Origin: Sporosarcina psychrophila
GTDB lineage: Bacteria > Bacillota > Bacilli > Bacillales_A > Planococcaceae
Direction: 5' to 3'
Assembly (NCBI RefSeq): GCF_001590685.1
Contig: NZ_CP014616.1
Location: forward strand, 3,409,001 to 3,473,000
Length of the DNA: 64,000 nt
The position numbers were made by a program, and so were the translations under genes. Every line of letters begins with the position of its first letter. Position 1 is the stretch's first letter. This document shows positions 9,966 through 19,004 of the stretch, one piece after another. The notes beneath the pieces were generated by a model, which was not told the origin of the DNA, did not search any database, and worked only from the letters and a program-made list of their open reading frames with translations.

Positions 9966-10289
9966 TTATTTACAATTAGACGGTTTCGCAGGCCTTGCTA
10001 GGCAATATTCACAAGTTGGATCACTACAAGAGCTCTCACGCCATTCGTCGCACGATGGGCAAAATATGGAATCGTGTTCGTCATTATAATCTAATGGATC
10101 AAGGCAGATTTTGCAGTGATTGGGCAGTTCTACTATATTGCGGATCTTTCCATTTTTCATAAGAAAGATGCCTTCGATTTCTTTTTTATCTTCCAACAGA
10201 TTACCAATCGATTCCCAACTAAGTCCGAGGTCTTCCATTGTCCATTTACGGTCATCCGGGTCCAAATAAATTACTTTCTTTTTTCCCAA
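9966..10289 (-). CDS. Uncharacterised Cys-rich (zinc-ribbon-like) protein
   Basis: This is a 107-residue protein I do not recognise. The first 55 residues are charged, without cysteine (KKKVIYLDPDDRKWTMEDL). The C-terminal part has paired cysteines, HCKICLDPL, FCPSCDEW and CSDPTCEYC, in a pattern suggesting one or two small zinc sites. The start is TTG at 10289 behind AAAGGAGGG with good spacing. It is alone, divergent from the CorA-like gene and about 200 bp upstream of ykuU on the same strand. No signal peptide or membrane segment is seen. The coding call rests on the strong ribosome site and ordered Cys pairs. Confidence 0.75.
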   Translation of the reverse strand: MGKKKVIYLDPDDRKWTMEDLGLSWESIGNLLEDKKEIEGIFLMKNGKIRNIVELPNHCKICLDPLDYNDEHDSIFCPSCDEWRESSCSDPTCEYCLARPAKPSNCK

Positions 10290-10361
10290 TCAAAGCCCTC
10301 CTTTATTCGCTATATTGTACCATGAAAAGCCAAAATTTCAATTGATGAAGGATGAGTGAAA

Positions 10362-11816
10362 ATGCAGTTAACAATTCCAATTAATAAACTGGATATTCAT
10401 CATTCGCATATGTCATTTACTCTTCCTATAAGATATGACAGTATGGGAAAGGATGACCTTGCGCTAACACTTAAGGCAAATGACTACGCTTTTTTTCAGA
10501 TAGACAAGTCTTTAAGTGAAGGTAGCGTTAACGAAGATGAAATCTCTGTTACTGGCAAAGAACTTAAACAGTATTTTCTACCCTATATCGAAGACAAACT
10601 CTTTCCCACTTCGTTAGACGAAAATGGATTTCACAGATTTACAAAGTCTATCATGAAACGCTTTGAATACAAACTTAGAACTATAAATATGTCTTTCGTT
10701 ATCCAAAGCGTCGATATAATACTCGGCCCTTTCGACATTGCTTTTTTAACTGTCAAAGTTCAATTAGATAACCAGGACCATGAACTAGCAGACGTTCTTG
10801 ATTTCATGCATCATTTCAGAGCAGTCGAACCTCAGTTAGTAGAGGAACAAGGGATGGTAATTATCTGCCCCGAAAATGGAAATCACTTATCTATTCGACA
10901 TCTACTTTTTGAATATCTATGTCCTTTTTTGGAAAAATTCATATTGCATGATGATAAGTCGAACGGCTATTCCGGCTCTCTGCCTTACTTTGAAGATGAG
11001 AGGATGTATACAACCGCTTTCCTTTTCTGCCAGCAAGATTCTCTCATCACAGATGATCAATTGTATCGAATGGGTGCTTTGGACGGTAGATTACCTAATG
11101 GCCAGCTATTCATATCCGCTAATAATCCAAACTATATTCAGCGTTCTCTGAATCAGTCACTTCATGATAGATGGGCCCCAAACACGTATACAGTTACAAC
11201 TGAGCATGCATTTGTAACTGTTACAAACTGCCTTCCTAAGGATATGAGCAGGGAACTTTCACAATACATGGGTACTCATTATTATAACTTTCTTCTCCAT
11301 TACTTTTATAAGATAATGTTACTTCGAATGTCTTTCGAATATAGTCAAATCGAATGGGAAAAAGATGAGGAGTATGTAAAATCACTGATTAAGTTCATCA
11401 CGCTATTTTCAGCCGGCTATTATTCTCAGGAAGTAAGTACACGTTCGGAAGGAAAAGAGCTTTCGCAGATGTTCCGACAAGCATTCAATATCGATTGCCT
11501 TTACAAAGAAGTGAATACAACTTTGCACGAACTGTATAAAAGCCAAGAAAATCAGGCTTCCGACAAGATGAACATGCTTCTTTTCATTCTCACAATTTTC
11601 ACCGTCATTTCTGGAATTTATGGTATGAATCTCGTTATCGAAGACTGGAAATCCCCTTCTGGCTGGAGGCAATTTTCCAGCTACACGTTTTTTGAATGGG
11701 TCTCACTTGTCACTGCACTGAGTGGAATTGGTCTTTCTGCTTATTTAGTTGTTACTACATTTGGCAAGATGATGATGAGTAAACTGCGCCGAAAGAAATC
11801 AAATTCCCGTATGTGA
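10362..11816 (+). CDS. CorA-like membrane protein, putative divalent-cation channel
   Basis: The last 65 residues look like the CorA pore module. A hydrophobic helix (MLLFILTIFTVISGIYG) ends in the GMN motif (about residues 421-423), then comes a short acidic loop, a second helix and a basic cytoplasmic tail. The preceding 420 residues are mixed alpha/beta and hydrophilic, longer than the usual CorA N-domain of about 250 residues and not recognisable by eye. A fitting role is Mg2+ or other divalent cation transport, but this rests on the C-terminus only. The start is ATG at 10362, nine bases after AAGGA; a GTG at 10356 is too close. A terminator follows. Confidence 0.75.
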   Translation: MQLTIPINKLDIHHSHMSFTLPIRYDSMGKDDLALTLKANDYAFFQIDKSLSEGSVNEDEISVTGKELKQYFLPYIEDKLFPTSLDENGFHRFTKSIMKRFEYKLRTINMSFVIQSVDIILGPFDIAFLTVKVQLDNQDHELADVLDFMHHFRAVEPQLVEEQGMVIICPENGNHLSIRHLLFEYLCPFLEKFILHDDKSNGYSGSLPYFEDERMYTTAFLFCQQDSLITDDQLYRMGALDGRLPNGQLFISANNPNYIQRSLNQSLHDRWAPNTYTVTTEHAFVTVTNCLPKDMSRELSQYMGTHYYNFLLHYFYKIMLLRMSFEYSQIEWEKDEEYVKSLIKFITLFSAGYYSQEVSTRSEGKELSQMFRQAFNIDCLYKEVNTTLHELYKSQENQASDKMNMLLFILTIFTVISGIYGMNLVIEDWKSPSGWRQFSSYTFFEWVSLVTALSGIGLSAYLVVTTFGKMMMSKLRRKKSNSRM

Positions 11817-11821
11817 TAATG

Positions 11822-11866
11822 ACCGGACCCTCTTTTCTTATAAGGAGGCTAATCCGGTTTTATTTA
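11822..11866 (+). terminator. Terminator after the CorA-like gene
   Basis: ACCGGA (11822-11827) pairs with TCCGGT (11853-11858), with further CTC/GAG pairing inside, followed by TTTATTTATT. Element L copy 2 begins about 10 bp after it. Confidence 0.7.
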
Positions 11867-12640
11867 TTATCAATCCAAGATTGTTGATTAACCATTTTCT
11901 CACATGAATCATCTTTAAGAAAAGCATAAAAATTCACATTTGCACGTGTACATTTCCGGCTCTCTTCGGAAGAAATGATCACAATACCTTTACCGTGGGT
12001 TAAATGTGGCCGAAAATGACTTCGTCATTTTCGGCCACACCCCTTTCGGTCATACTGTTGCGACTATTTGTCCGCCGCGTACCTAAAATATTCAAGTGAA
12101 AAATGCAACTACTTTGGAAGATTAAAGAATAACTACCTTCCTATAAAGGTTGCAAGTACCCGAAGATGAAATTTCGGGCACTCCATCGCTTTTAATAAAG
12201 TCTCTTTGCTTATTTTAGCAAAGATCATACAAGTAACAGTGTGACGCTATATAGAAAGTGACACTGCCTTACATTCGAAAAGGAAATGCTATAAAGAAGG
12301 AGTAAGCAGCCAAAATTGCATCTTTGGCTGCCCTTTGATGGATAAGTAACTGGTTATTTACTCGTTCCCAAAAACTTTAGCGCTTTATGTGAAGCCACTG
12401 AAAAAGTTCTTTTTTGATAGTAAGAACTAGTTGATTGTAGTGAAGAGTGGCGACTCCAGCGGGAACAGCGCGAGCTGAAGACCCCGCAGGAACGCAGTGA
12501 CGAGGAGGCTGAAGCCGTGCCCGCGGAAAGAGTCCGCTCGGAACGGAAATCAACGGGATTGAAGGATATCGTACTTTTTCAGTGCCCTCCATTGTGTTTA
12601 TTTAAGTTTGTTTGGTTAACCAACACATGTATTATCAATC
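11867..12640 (+). mobile_element. Non-coding element L, copy 2 (11876-12631) with its 9-bp target duplication
   Basis: The 756-bp body is flanked by the exact 9-bp repeat TTATCAATC (11867-11875 and 12632-12640). Its ends are CAAGATTGTTGATTAACC and, inverted, TACATGTGTTGGTTAACC. Hairpins occur at 12005-12039 (perfect 16-bp stem), about 12157-12180 (CCCGAA/TTCGGG) and 12306-12331. A conserved block lies near 12045-12115. A different repeat (D, 12396-12584) is nested where the fourth hairpin of copy 4 would be, leaving a core of 567 bp. The orientation matches copy 4. ORFs overlapping it follow the repeats and are not credible. Confidence 0.8.
12396..12584. repeat. Repeat D nested in element L copy 2
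   Basis: This 189-bp unit is bounded by the perfect 12-bp inverted repeat CACTGAAAAAGT / ACTTTTTCAGTG. Its GC-rich centre (GACTCCAGCGGGAA, CCCCGCAGG, CCCGCGGAAAG) resembles a repeat I recall as widespread between genes in Bacillales. An isolated copy of the same terminus occurs at 41799-41810. No target duplication was found. Confidence 0.7.
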
Positions 12641-12691
12641 ATGTCATTTATAGAAGCGAGATACTTCTGCTGAGTTATATTAAAGTAACCC

Positions 12692-12758
12692 TTGATTTTC
12701 GCTTGATATTTTGTATAATTAGAAGGGTTTTCAGTAAACTTCAAGTATAGTATTACTA
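12692..12758 (+). promoter_or_regulatory. Promoter and candidate operator of the pot regulator operon
   Basis: TTGATT (12692-12697) and TATAAT (12714-12719) have a 16-bp spacer. The palindrome TAGTATTACTA (12748-12758) lies in the leader and could be an operator for the downstream regulator; the operator role is inference. Confidence 0.6.
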
Positions 12759-12785
12759 AACTCCATTACGATTAGGGGGATGTCC

Positions 12786-13328
12786 ATGGAGATTGGAAGC
12801 AGGATTAAAAGCCTACGCTTAAAAAAGGGGCTCACTCAGGAAGAACTTGGAGAACGGACTGATTTAACGAAAGGGCATATTTCACAGTTGGAACGAAATT
12901 TGAATTCCCCTTCGATTGAAACGCTTTTTGCATTATTAGAAGTGTTAGGAACGACACCTAAAGACTTTTTTGACGAACCCAAGAAAAATGTACAAGTTGT
13001 CTACTCGACTGATAATCAGACGATCTACAGCGATGATGAGATGAAATATAGTATTCGGTGGTTAGTGCCCAGATCAAATGAGAATGATATGGAACCTGTC
13101 CACATCACATTTCACGCACAGGGCGAATTTAAAAAATTCGAGCCATCTCTTGCAGAAACATTTATATATGTTTTGAAAGGAAAAGTCGCCGTGATCATTG
13201 GGAATACACAACACATCGCTTCAAAAGGAGATGCAGTCTACTATGATGCATCCGAGCATCACTGTTTATCAAATGCATCTAACGGAACGAGCGAAATACT
13301 GCTCGTCGCGACAGAATCTTACTTATAA
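12786..13328 (+). CDS. Helix-turn-helix/cupin transcriptional regulator of the polyamine operon
   Basis: This is a 180-residue regulator with an N-terminal Cro/CI (XRE) helix-turn-helix (about 5-60; [22 protein letters not shown]) and a C-terminal cupin domain (about 105-178; [16 protein letters not shown]) that probably senses a small ligand. This architecture is the PuuR-like type often placed next to potABCD. The start at 12786 is chosen because AGGGGG lies 6 bases upstream; the ATG at 12780 touches it. The gene is 17 bp upstream of potA on the same strand, so it probably controls, and is co-transcribed with, the transporter. Confidence 0.9.
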   Translation: MEIGSRIKSLRLKKGLTQEELGERTDLTKGHISQLERNLNSPSIETLFALLEVLGTTPKDFFDEPKKNVQVVYSTDNQTIYSDDEMKYSIRWLVPRSNENDMEPVHITFHAQGEFKKFEPSLAETFIYVLKGKVAVIIGNTQHIASKGDAVYYDASEHHCLSNASNGTSEILLVATESYL

Positions 13329-13345
13329 AGAAAAGGAGTGTCAGC

Positions 13346-14452
13346 ATGACGACTCAGCCAATTATTCGATTCGAAAATGTCACAAAAAAATATAACCATG
13401 ATACAACTGTATTGAACAGTGTTTCCTTTGAAATGGAACGTGGAAAGTTTTACACATTACTTGGTCCATCAGGTTGCGGCAAAACGACAATTCTTCGTCT
13501 CATCGCAGGTTTTATCGAACCAACGGATGGGACAATTTTCTTCAATGGGAAAAAGATCAACAACGTACCTGCCAATGAACGACAAGTAAACACGGTTTTT
13601 CAAGATTATGCGTTGTTTCCGCATTTGAATGTTTTTGAAAATGTTGCATTTGGGCTACGTATTAAGAAAGTGAAACAAGTCGAAGTCAAACGTCGCGTTA
13701 TTGAAGCACTGAAATTCGTCAACTTGGAAGGCTATGAAAATCGGGAAATCGCAGAAATGTCCGGTGGGCAACGTCAACGTGTCGCCATCGCACGTGCAAT
13801 CATCAATGACCCAGAAGTTATATTACTCGACGAACCGCTATCAGCACTCGATTTGAAACTGCGTTCTGAAATGCAATACGAACTCCGGGAATTACAGCAA
13901 CGATTAGGTAAAACGTTCGTATTCGTTACACATGACCAAGAAGAGGCACTCGCGATGTCTGATGAAATTTTCGTCTTGGATGCAGGAGAAATTCAACAAT
14001 CAGGAACTCCACTTGATATTTATGATGAACCTATCAACCGGTTTGTCGCAGATTTCATTGGCGAATCCAATATCGTACCAGGAAAAATGATTGAAGATTT
14101 TGTAGTCCAATTTACCGGCAAAACATTTGAATGTGTAGACAAAGGGTTAAATCCAAATGAGAAAGTCGATATCGTCATTCGTCCGGAAGATTTGGAACTC
14201 ACAACTGTCGATAAAGGGAAATTGAACGTGACAGTAGATACACAATTATTCCGCGGCGTTCACTATGAACTCTCTACTTACGATGCTGATGGCAATGAAT
14301 GGCTTGTGCATTCAACTAAAAAAGCGGAAGTCGGCGTAACGGTCGGACTCGATTTTGATCCGGAAGACATTCATGTCATGCGCTTAAACGAATCTGAAGA
14401 GGAATTCGATGCAAGACTTGAGGCATACGGGGTAGCGGATAATGAACAATAA
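13346..14452 (+). CDS. potA: Spermidine/putrescine ABC transporter, ATP-binding protein
   Basis: This 368-residue ATPase energises polyamine import. It has Walker [10 protein letters not shown] (about 39-47), the Q-loop, signature MSGGQRQR, Walker [13 protein letters not shown] and the switch His in [11 protein letters not shown]-terminal TOBE-type domain follows (about 285-350). Length and layout fit PotA. It overlaps potB by 11 bp. The ATG follows AAAGGAGTG. Confidence 0.95.
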   Translation: MTTQPIIRFENVTKKYNHDTTVLNSVSFEMERGKFYTLLGPSGCGKTTILRLIAGFIEPTDGTIFFNGKKINNVPANERQVNTVFQDYALFPHLNVFENVAFGLRIKKVKQVEVKRRVIEALKFVNLEGYENREIAEMSGGQRQRVAIARAIINDPEVILLDEPLSALDLKLRSEMQYELRELQQRLGKTFVFVTHDQEEALAMSDEIFVLDAGEIQQSGTPLDIYDEPINRFVADFIGESNIVPGKMIEDFVVQFTGKTFECVDKGLNPNEKVDIVIRPEDLELTTVDKGKLNVTVDTQLFRGVHYELSTYDADGNEWLVHSTKKAEVGVTVGLDFDPEDIHVMRLNESEEEFDARLEAYGVADNEQ

Positions 14453-15266
14453 ACCACTACGCCCGTTGTACACGATTCCGTATACAGCTTGGATTCTACT
14501 TTTTGTCATAGCGCCGATTGCACTTATCATTTACTATTCATTTTTTGACTTAGCTGGCCATTTCACTTTTGACAACTATATAAACTTTTTCTCTTCTGTC
14601 TATTTGAAACTGACTATCAGTTCATTCTGGTATGCGTTTCTCATTACATTGTTCACGTTACTGTTTGCCTATCCAACTGCTTATTTCCTGACGAAAACGA
14701 AGCATAAGCAACTTTGGCTTTTGCTCATTATTATTCCATCTTGGATTAATCTTCTTCTAAAAACATATGCTTTCATTGGCCTTTTCGGACTTTATGGTCC
14801 AATAAATGCATTGTTAGAAACGGTTGGTATTGGCAGTCAGCAAATTCTATTCACTGATTTTAGTTTCGTTTTCGTATCCGTTTACATTTTCATCCCGTTC
14901 ATGATCTTACCGATTTTCAATTCACTTGATAAACTAAATCCGGCGCTTATCGACGCGTCACGTGATCTAGGTGCTAATTCATGGACGACATTCAGGCGTG
15001 TCATATGGCCTTTAACATTAAACGGTGTTAAATCGGGAATTCAAGTTGTTTTCATCCCTGCCCTATCGCTGTTCATGATTACTCGACTGATTGCAGGTAA
15101 CAAAGTCATTACACTTGGAACCGCAATTGAACAACAGTTTCTTGTCACGCAAAACTGGGGAATGGGTTCAACCATCGCCGTATTCCTAATTTTATTTATG
15201 TTTATCATCATGTTGATTACGAGCAGTAGCGATAGGGGGACGACAATCAATGGAAAAGTTAAGTAA
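14442..15266 (+). CDS. potB: Spermidine/putrescine ABC transporter, permease
   Basis: This 274-residue inner-membrane permease has about six transmembrane helices. The conserved cytoplasmic EAA-type loop ([24 protein letters not shown]) docks with PotA. The start overlaps the end of potA and the 3' end overlaps potC by 17 bp, indicating translational coupling. In the family it pairs with PotC to form the translocation pore. Confidence 0.94.
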   Translation: MNNKPLRPLYTIPYTAWILLFVIAPIALIIYYSFFDLAGHFTFDNYINFFSSVYLKLTISSFWYAFLITLFTLLFAYPTAYFLTKTKHKQLWLLLIIIPSWINLLLKTYAFIGLFGLYGPINALLETVGIGSQQILFTDFSFVFVSVYIFIPFMILPIFNSLDKLNPALIDASRDLGANSWTTFRRVIWPLTLNGVKSGIQVVFIPALSLFMITRLIAGNKVITLGTAIEQQFLVTQNWGMGSTIAVFLILFMFIIMLITSSSDRGTTINGKVK

Positions 15267-16050
15267 GCTTCCTAAAATCTATTTGGTAGTCGTATTCATT
15301 ATTTTATATGCTCCGATCTTCTACTTGATTTTTTACTCGTTCAATTCAGGCGGCAACATGTCTAATTTTGAGTCGTTTACGCTTGAACACTACTCTGCAG
15401 TTTTTGAAGATACTCGGTTGATTGTCATTTTAATCAATACAATTGTCGTCGCGTTATTGTCTGCACTCGTTTCTACTGCAATCGGTGTGCTCGGTGCATT
15501 GTCTATTGTTTTCATGCGCAATAAAGCGATGCGCAATGCCGTGTTGTCACTCAATAACATCTTGATTGTCAGCCCGGACGTTATCATCGGTGCATCTTTC
15601 CTTATTTTATTCACAATGATTGGCGTCAAGCTTGGATTTGCTTCCGTACTTATTTCACATATCGCCTTCAGTATTCCGATCGTTGTCATTATGGTACTGC
15701 CTAAGCTACAGGAAATGAGTCCAACGCTAATCGATGCCGCACTCGATCTTGGGGCTTCAAAACGCGATGTCTTGACACGCGTTATTATTCCATTTATTAA
15801 ACCGGGAATACTTGCAGGATTCTTCCTCGCATTGACGTATTCTCTCGATGATTTTGCCGTAACATTCTTCGTCACTGGAAACGGATTCTCCACGCTGTCT
15901 GTTGAAATCTATTCAATGGCACGCGCTGGTATTACGTTGACAATCAATGCATTATCGGGACTTATTTTCTTAGTGACGGTTGTACTTGTTTTAGGCTATT
16001 ACGCTGTTAGCCGCAAAACCAAAACACCGCTTTCGGGGGTGAAAAAATGA
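15250..16050 (+). CDS. potC: Spermidine/putrescine ABC transporter, permease
   Basis: This 266-residue second permease has six predicted helices and the EAA loop TLIDAALDLGASKRDVLTRV. The ATG at 15250 follows GGGGGACG inside potB. It ends with an ATGA overlap with potD. Together with PotB it forms the membrane channel for polyamines. Confidence 0.94.
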   Translation: MEKLSKLPKIYLVVVFIILYAPIFYLIFYSFNSGGNMSNFESFTLEHYSAVFEDTRLIVILINTIVVALLSALVSTAIGVLGALSIVFMRNKAMRNAVLSLNNILIVSPDVIIGASFLILFTMIGVKLGFASVLISHIAFSIPIVVIMVLPKLQEMSPTLIDAALDLGASKRDVLTRVIIPFIKPGILAGFFLALTYSLDDFAVTFFVTGNGFSTLSVEIYSMARAGITLTINALSGLIFLVTVVLVLGYYAVSRKTKTPLSGVKK

Positions 16051-17120
16051 AAGATATTTTACGTGGTGCGGTAGTGATTATTATTATTTCCGCTATTTTA
16101 CTACTCATCAATAGCAAGTTAAATGAAAGCGGAGGAAGTGCCAGCAAGGATTCCATTACTGTGTATAACTGGGGTGAATACATCGACCCCGATTTACTTA
16201 AACAGTTCGAGAAAGAAACAGGCATTAAGGTTACGTACGAAACGTTTGATTCAAATGAAGGAATGATGGGGAAAATTGAACAGGGTGGAACATCCTACGA
16301 CATTACAATGCCTTCTGAATATATGATTGAAATGATGAAGGAAAAAGATTTACTGTTGCCACTCGACTACAGTAAGATTCCAAACATCAAAAATATCGAT
16401 TCCTATTTTCTCGATTTACCTTTCGATCCTGACAATAAATATTCGCTACCCTACTTTTGGGGGACGGTCGGCATTGCATACAATTCTTCACTTTTAGAGG
16501 GACAGACATTTGAAGAATGGGATGATTTATGGAACCCCACTCTTACACAGCAAGTTATTCTTGTCGATAGCGCGCGTGAAACAATCGGAATGGGGCTAAA
16601 CTCATTAGGCTATTCATTGAACTCTACCGATATGGACGAATTGCGTGAAGCGACAGATAAGTTAAAAACACTTAGCCCTAATATCAAAGCCGTCATCGGG
16701 GATGAAGTGACTCAACTGATGATTAATGGAGAAGCTGCTATCTCACTTACTTGGTCCGGCCAAGCCGCCGATATGATGTATGAGAACGAGGATATCGATT
16801 ATATCGTCCCTGAAGAAGGCTCCAATCTTTGGTTCGATAATATGGTTATTCCCCGAACTTCACGAAATATCGATGGTGCACATGCGTTTATCAACTTCAT
16901 GCTCGATGCCGAAGTTGCCGCACAAAATGCCGATTACGTCGGCTATTCCACACCAAATTTGGCAGCTCTCGACCTGATGGATGCTGAAGTGACAGAAGAT
17001 GAACGTTTCTATCCCGATGAAGAAACACGTGATCATCTTGAAGTATATAGAAATCTCGGTCTTGAAATGCTTGGCCATTATAATGAATTGTTCCTGGAAT
17101 TCAAAATGGATATGAAGTAA
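16047..17120 (+). CDS. potD: Spermidine/putrescine-binding protein
   Basis: This 357-residue extracellular solute-binding protein delivers polyamines to PotBC. The mature region starts with the family pattern SITVYNWGEYIDPDLLKQFE and keeps the aspartate/tryptophan-rich ligand-site regions. A hydrophobic segment (about 8-22) is present, but there is no cysteine in the first 40 residues. It therefore appears to be a membrane-anchored protein rather than the lipoprotein common in Gram-positives. Start ATG at 16047 overlaps the potC stop. It is the last gene of the operon, followed by repeats and then a terminator at 17454. Confidence 0.93.
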   Translation: MKDILRGAVVIIIISAILLLINSKLNESGGSASKDSITVYNWGEYIDPDLLKQFEKETGIKVTYETFDSNEGMMGKIEQGGTSYDITMPSEYMIEMMKEKDLLLPLDYSKIPNIKNIDSYFLDLPFDPDNKYSLPYFWGTVGIAYNSSLLEGQTFEEWDDLWNPTLTQQVILVDSARETIGMGLNSLGYSLNSTDMDELREATDKLKTLSPNIKAVIGDEVTQLMINGEAAISLTWSGQAADMMYENEDIDYIVPEEGSNLWFDNMVIPRTSRNIDGAHAFINFMLDAEVAAQNADYVGYSTPNLAALDLMDAEVTEDERFYPDEETRDHLEVYRNLGLEMLGHYNELFLEFKMDMK

Positions 17121-17128
17121 CGAAATGT

Positions 17129-17240
17129 CGATGCGGCCGTTTAGATGCGACAGGCATAAGACAGAATGGCGGAGCGGCGTTCTTTTCCGCATAGCCAGGC
17201 TGGCTTATGACCCGAGCATCTGGCCGCCTGAGACTAGACA
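17129..17240. repeat. Dispersed repeat A, copy 1
   Basis: It starts 9 bp after the potD stop. Halves GCGGCCGTTTAGATGCGACAGGCATAAG and CTTATGACCCGAGCATCTGGCCGC-type sequence pair with each other, and it ends GAGACTAGACA. It matches the repeats at 38.5, 46.4 and 54.2 kb and a REP-like family I recall from many Bacillus genomes. Confidence 0.7.
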
Positions 17241-17247
17241 ATGTAAC

Positions 17248-17340
17248 GAAATGAGGAAGGCAGTCTAAGTTCGCGACGCCCTGTCGCAACTAGGAGGGAT
17301 GTAGTTCACAATCCCTCCTAGTTGCATGACCTACACCCTG
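17248..17340. repeat. Repeat module E, copy 2
   Basis: It contains GCGACGCCCTGTCGCAAC followed by AGGAGGGATGTAG and its partner CAATCCCTCCT, forming two hairpins. It shares blocks with 8.5 and 54.2 kb. Confidence 0.65.
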
Positions 17341-17380
17341 CAGGCCCAGCGGCGTTCTTTTCCGCATAACTAGGCTAGCT

Positions 17381-17447
17381 TATGGCGGAAGGCATCCCCT
17401 AGCGCCGTAGCTAATTCAATGGGTTTCTTTATTTCAACCTATATAGA
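17381..17447 (+). repeat. Repeat B, right-end fragment
   Basis: TATGGCGGAAGGCATCCCCT and, further on, TTCAATGGGTTTCTTTATTTC match the right end of the repeat B copies near 42 kb. Confidence 0.6.
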
Positions 17448-17453
17448 TATGAT

Positions 17454-17487
17454 AAAGACGCCCTTCATACACACGAAGGGCGTCTTT
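17454..17487. terminator. Terminator downstream of the pot operon
   Basis: AAAGACGCCCTTC and GAAGGGCGTCTTT form a perfect 13-bp stem with an 8-nt loop, followed by ACTTTCT. It lies 330 bp after potD because repeats intervene. Confidence 0.8.
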
Positions 17488-17582
17488 ACTTTCTGTACAG
17501 AAGTCTCATTAAAAGCTATTCCCATGCGATTTATGGTATTATACTTTAGTGACACGAAACAGTTTGGAAAGTTGGGATAATT

Positions 17583-18776
17583 ATGGCAGTCAAATCTAAT
17601 AATTTTGCCTTATACGTTTTAATGTTCAATATGTTCATCGCCATGGCAGGCATCGGTCTTATAATCCCAATTATGCCTGAATACCTGGGCACGTTTGGCG
17701 TTGCTGGTCAAGCTCTTGGTTTTCTAGTTGCCATGTTCTCATTTTCACAATTTATCTTTTCTCCGATTGCCGGCGATCTATCTGATAAGCACGGACGGAA
17801 AAAGCTGATTATTATAGGATTGATTATTTTTGGTCTATCGCAACTTGCATTCGGAACCTCAACCCAATTATGGATGCTGTATGCCTCACGATTCTTTTCT
17901 GGCCTTGGCTCTGCATTCCTCATACCGCCTATGATGGCATTTGTTGCTGATATCACAACATACGAACAGCGAGGCAGAGGAATGGGCCTTCTCGGTGCTT
18001 CCATGTCGCTAGGATTCATGATTGGACCTGCAATCGGCGGATTCCTTGCAAAAGTTAGCTTACAATTCCCTTTTTACATCGCGACAGCAGCAGCCTTAAC
18101 GGCAGCGGTTATTTCCATTTTTGCTTTACCAAATCCGGCGCCTCGTAGTGCAGACAATCCTGGAATTAAAAAAAAGAGGGAAAATCTTGTCATGCAGATG
18201 AAGCGCTCAACTACAACCCCTTACTTCGTCATGCTAATTGTCATGTTTGTCTTTTCATTCGGTTTGGCTAATTTCCAATCTACAATTTCACTTTATGTAG
18301 ACCATAAATACGGCTATACACCTGCCCAAATCGCCGTCATCATTACAGTTGGAGGATTTGTCGGAGTCATCGCTCAGACATTTGTCATCAACAAACTGTT
18401 CAATCGATTTGGGGAAATGCGCGTCATTCAAGTCAATCTTATCATCGCGGCTTTTGCAATGATTGGCATTGTATTCGTCAATTCTTTCTTTATGATTCTT
18501 TTCGTAGCAACGATTTTCTTCACTGCTACATCTCTCCTTCGACCTGCCGTTAACACACTTATTTCGAAGCTGGCGGGCGAAGAACAAGGTTTTGCAGCTG
18601 GTATGATGACTGCATACATGTCTCTAGGTAACATGGTTGGACCTGCACTTGCGGGTATCCTGTTTGATATCAATATTATTTACCCATATATTATCGGTAC
18701 AGTCATCCTACTGGTCTGTTTTGTCATTGCATCCTATTGGGCAAAACGAAACGGAGATTTACTTACAGGTCTATAA
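17583..18776 (+). CDS. MFS multidrug efflux transporter (NorA/Bmr-like)
   Basis: This 397-residue protein has 12 hydrophobic helices, typical of the DHA1 family of H+-coupled drug exporters. Family motifs are seen: GDLSDKHGRKK in the loop between helices 2 and 3 (motif A), and LGASMSLGFMIGPAIGG (antiporter motif C). The substrate cannot be told from sequence. The start ATG at 17583 follows a weak GGGA site. It is monocistronic, ending in a strong terminator. Confidence 0.88.
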   Translation: MAVKSNNFALYVLMFNMFIAMAGIGLIIPIMPEYLGTFGVAGQALGFLVAMFSFSQFIFSPIAGDLSDKHGRKKLIIIGLIIFGLSQLAFGTSTQLWMLYASRFFSGLGSAFLIPPMMAFVADITTYEQRGRGMGLLGASMSLGFMIGPAIGGFLAKVSLQFPFYIATAAALTAAVISIFALPNPAPRSADNPGIKKKRENLVMQMKRSTTTPYFVMLIVMFVFSFGLANFQSTISLYVDHKYGYTPAQIAVIITVGGFVGVIAQTFVINKLFNRFGEMRVIQVNLIIAAFAMIGIVFVNSFFMILFVATIFFTATSLLRPAVNTLISKLAGEEQGFAAGMMTAYMSLGNMVGPALAGILFDINIIYPYIIGTVILLVCFVIASYWAKRNGDLLTGL

Positions 18777-18785
18777 ACATATGAA

Positions 18786-18832
18786 AGAAGCCCCATCACA
18801 CTTGAAAGATTCCAGTGTGATGGGGCTTCTTC
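18786..18832. terminator. Terminator after the MFS gene
   Basis: AGAAGCCCCATCACACT and AGTGTGATGGGGCTTCT pair perfectly over 17 bp; T-rich on both outer sides. Confidence 0.85.
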
Positions 18833-18837
18833 ATGTA

Positions 18838-18960
18838 ACAATAACCGTCCTTTACGTTATAACCGCCATGCAGCTTGTTATGCTCGCCATGGATGCAGTT
18901 ATGACCGCCATGAGACTTGTTATGACCGGCATGACTTAGATTATGACCGCCACCGGTAAA
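18838..18960 (-). repeat. Tandem repeat of about 24 bp with His/Gly/Asn-rich coding potential
   Basis: About four and a half units. Read on the minus strand they give GGGHNLSHAGHNKSHGGHN and related repeats, in a frame open to a stop near 18790 but without any start codon or ribosome site upstream. It lies beyond the stop of the 865-aa vWA gene. It may be a decayed gene end or a purely DNA-level repeat. Confidence 0.6.
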
Positions 18961-19004
18961 AATCTTTGCAGATAACAGCCTCTACAGGTTTGGAATCTTT
19001 CAAA

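Noticed and set aside
12377..12750. ORFs of 71 and 77 codons around repeat D
   Set aside because: They are translations of a dispersed GC-rich repeat and of the promoter region of the pot regulator.
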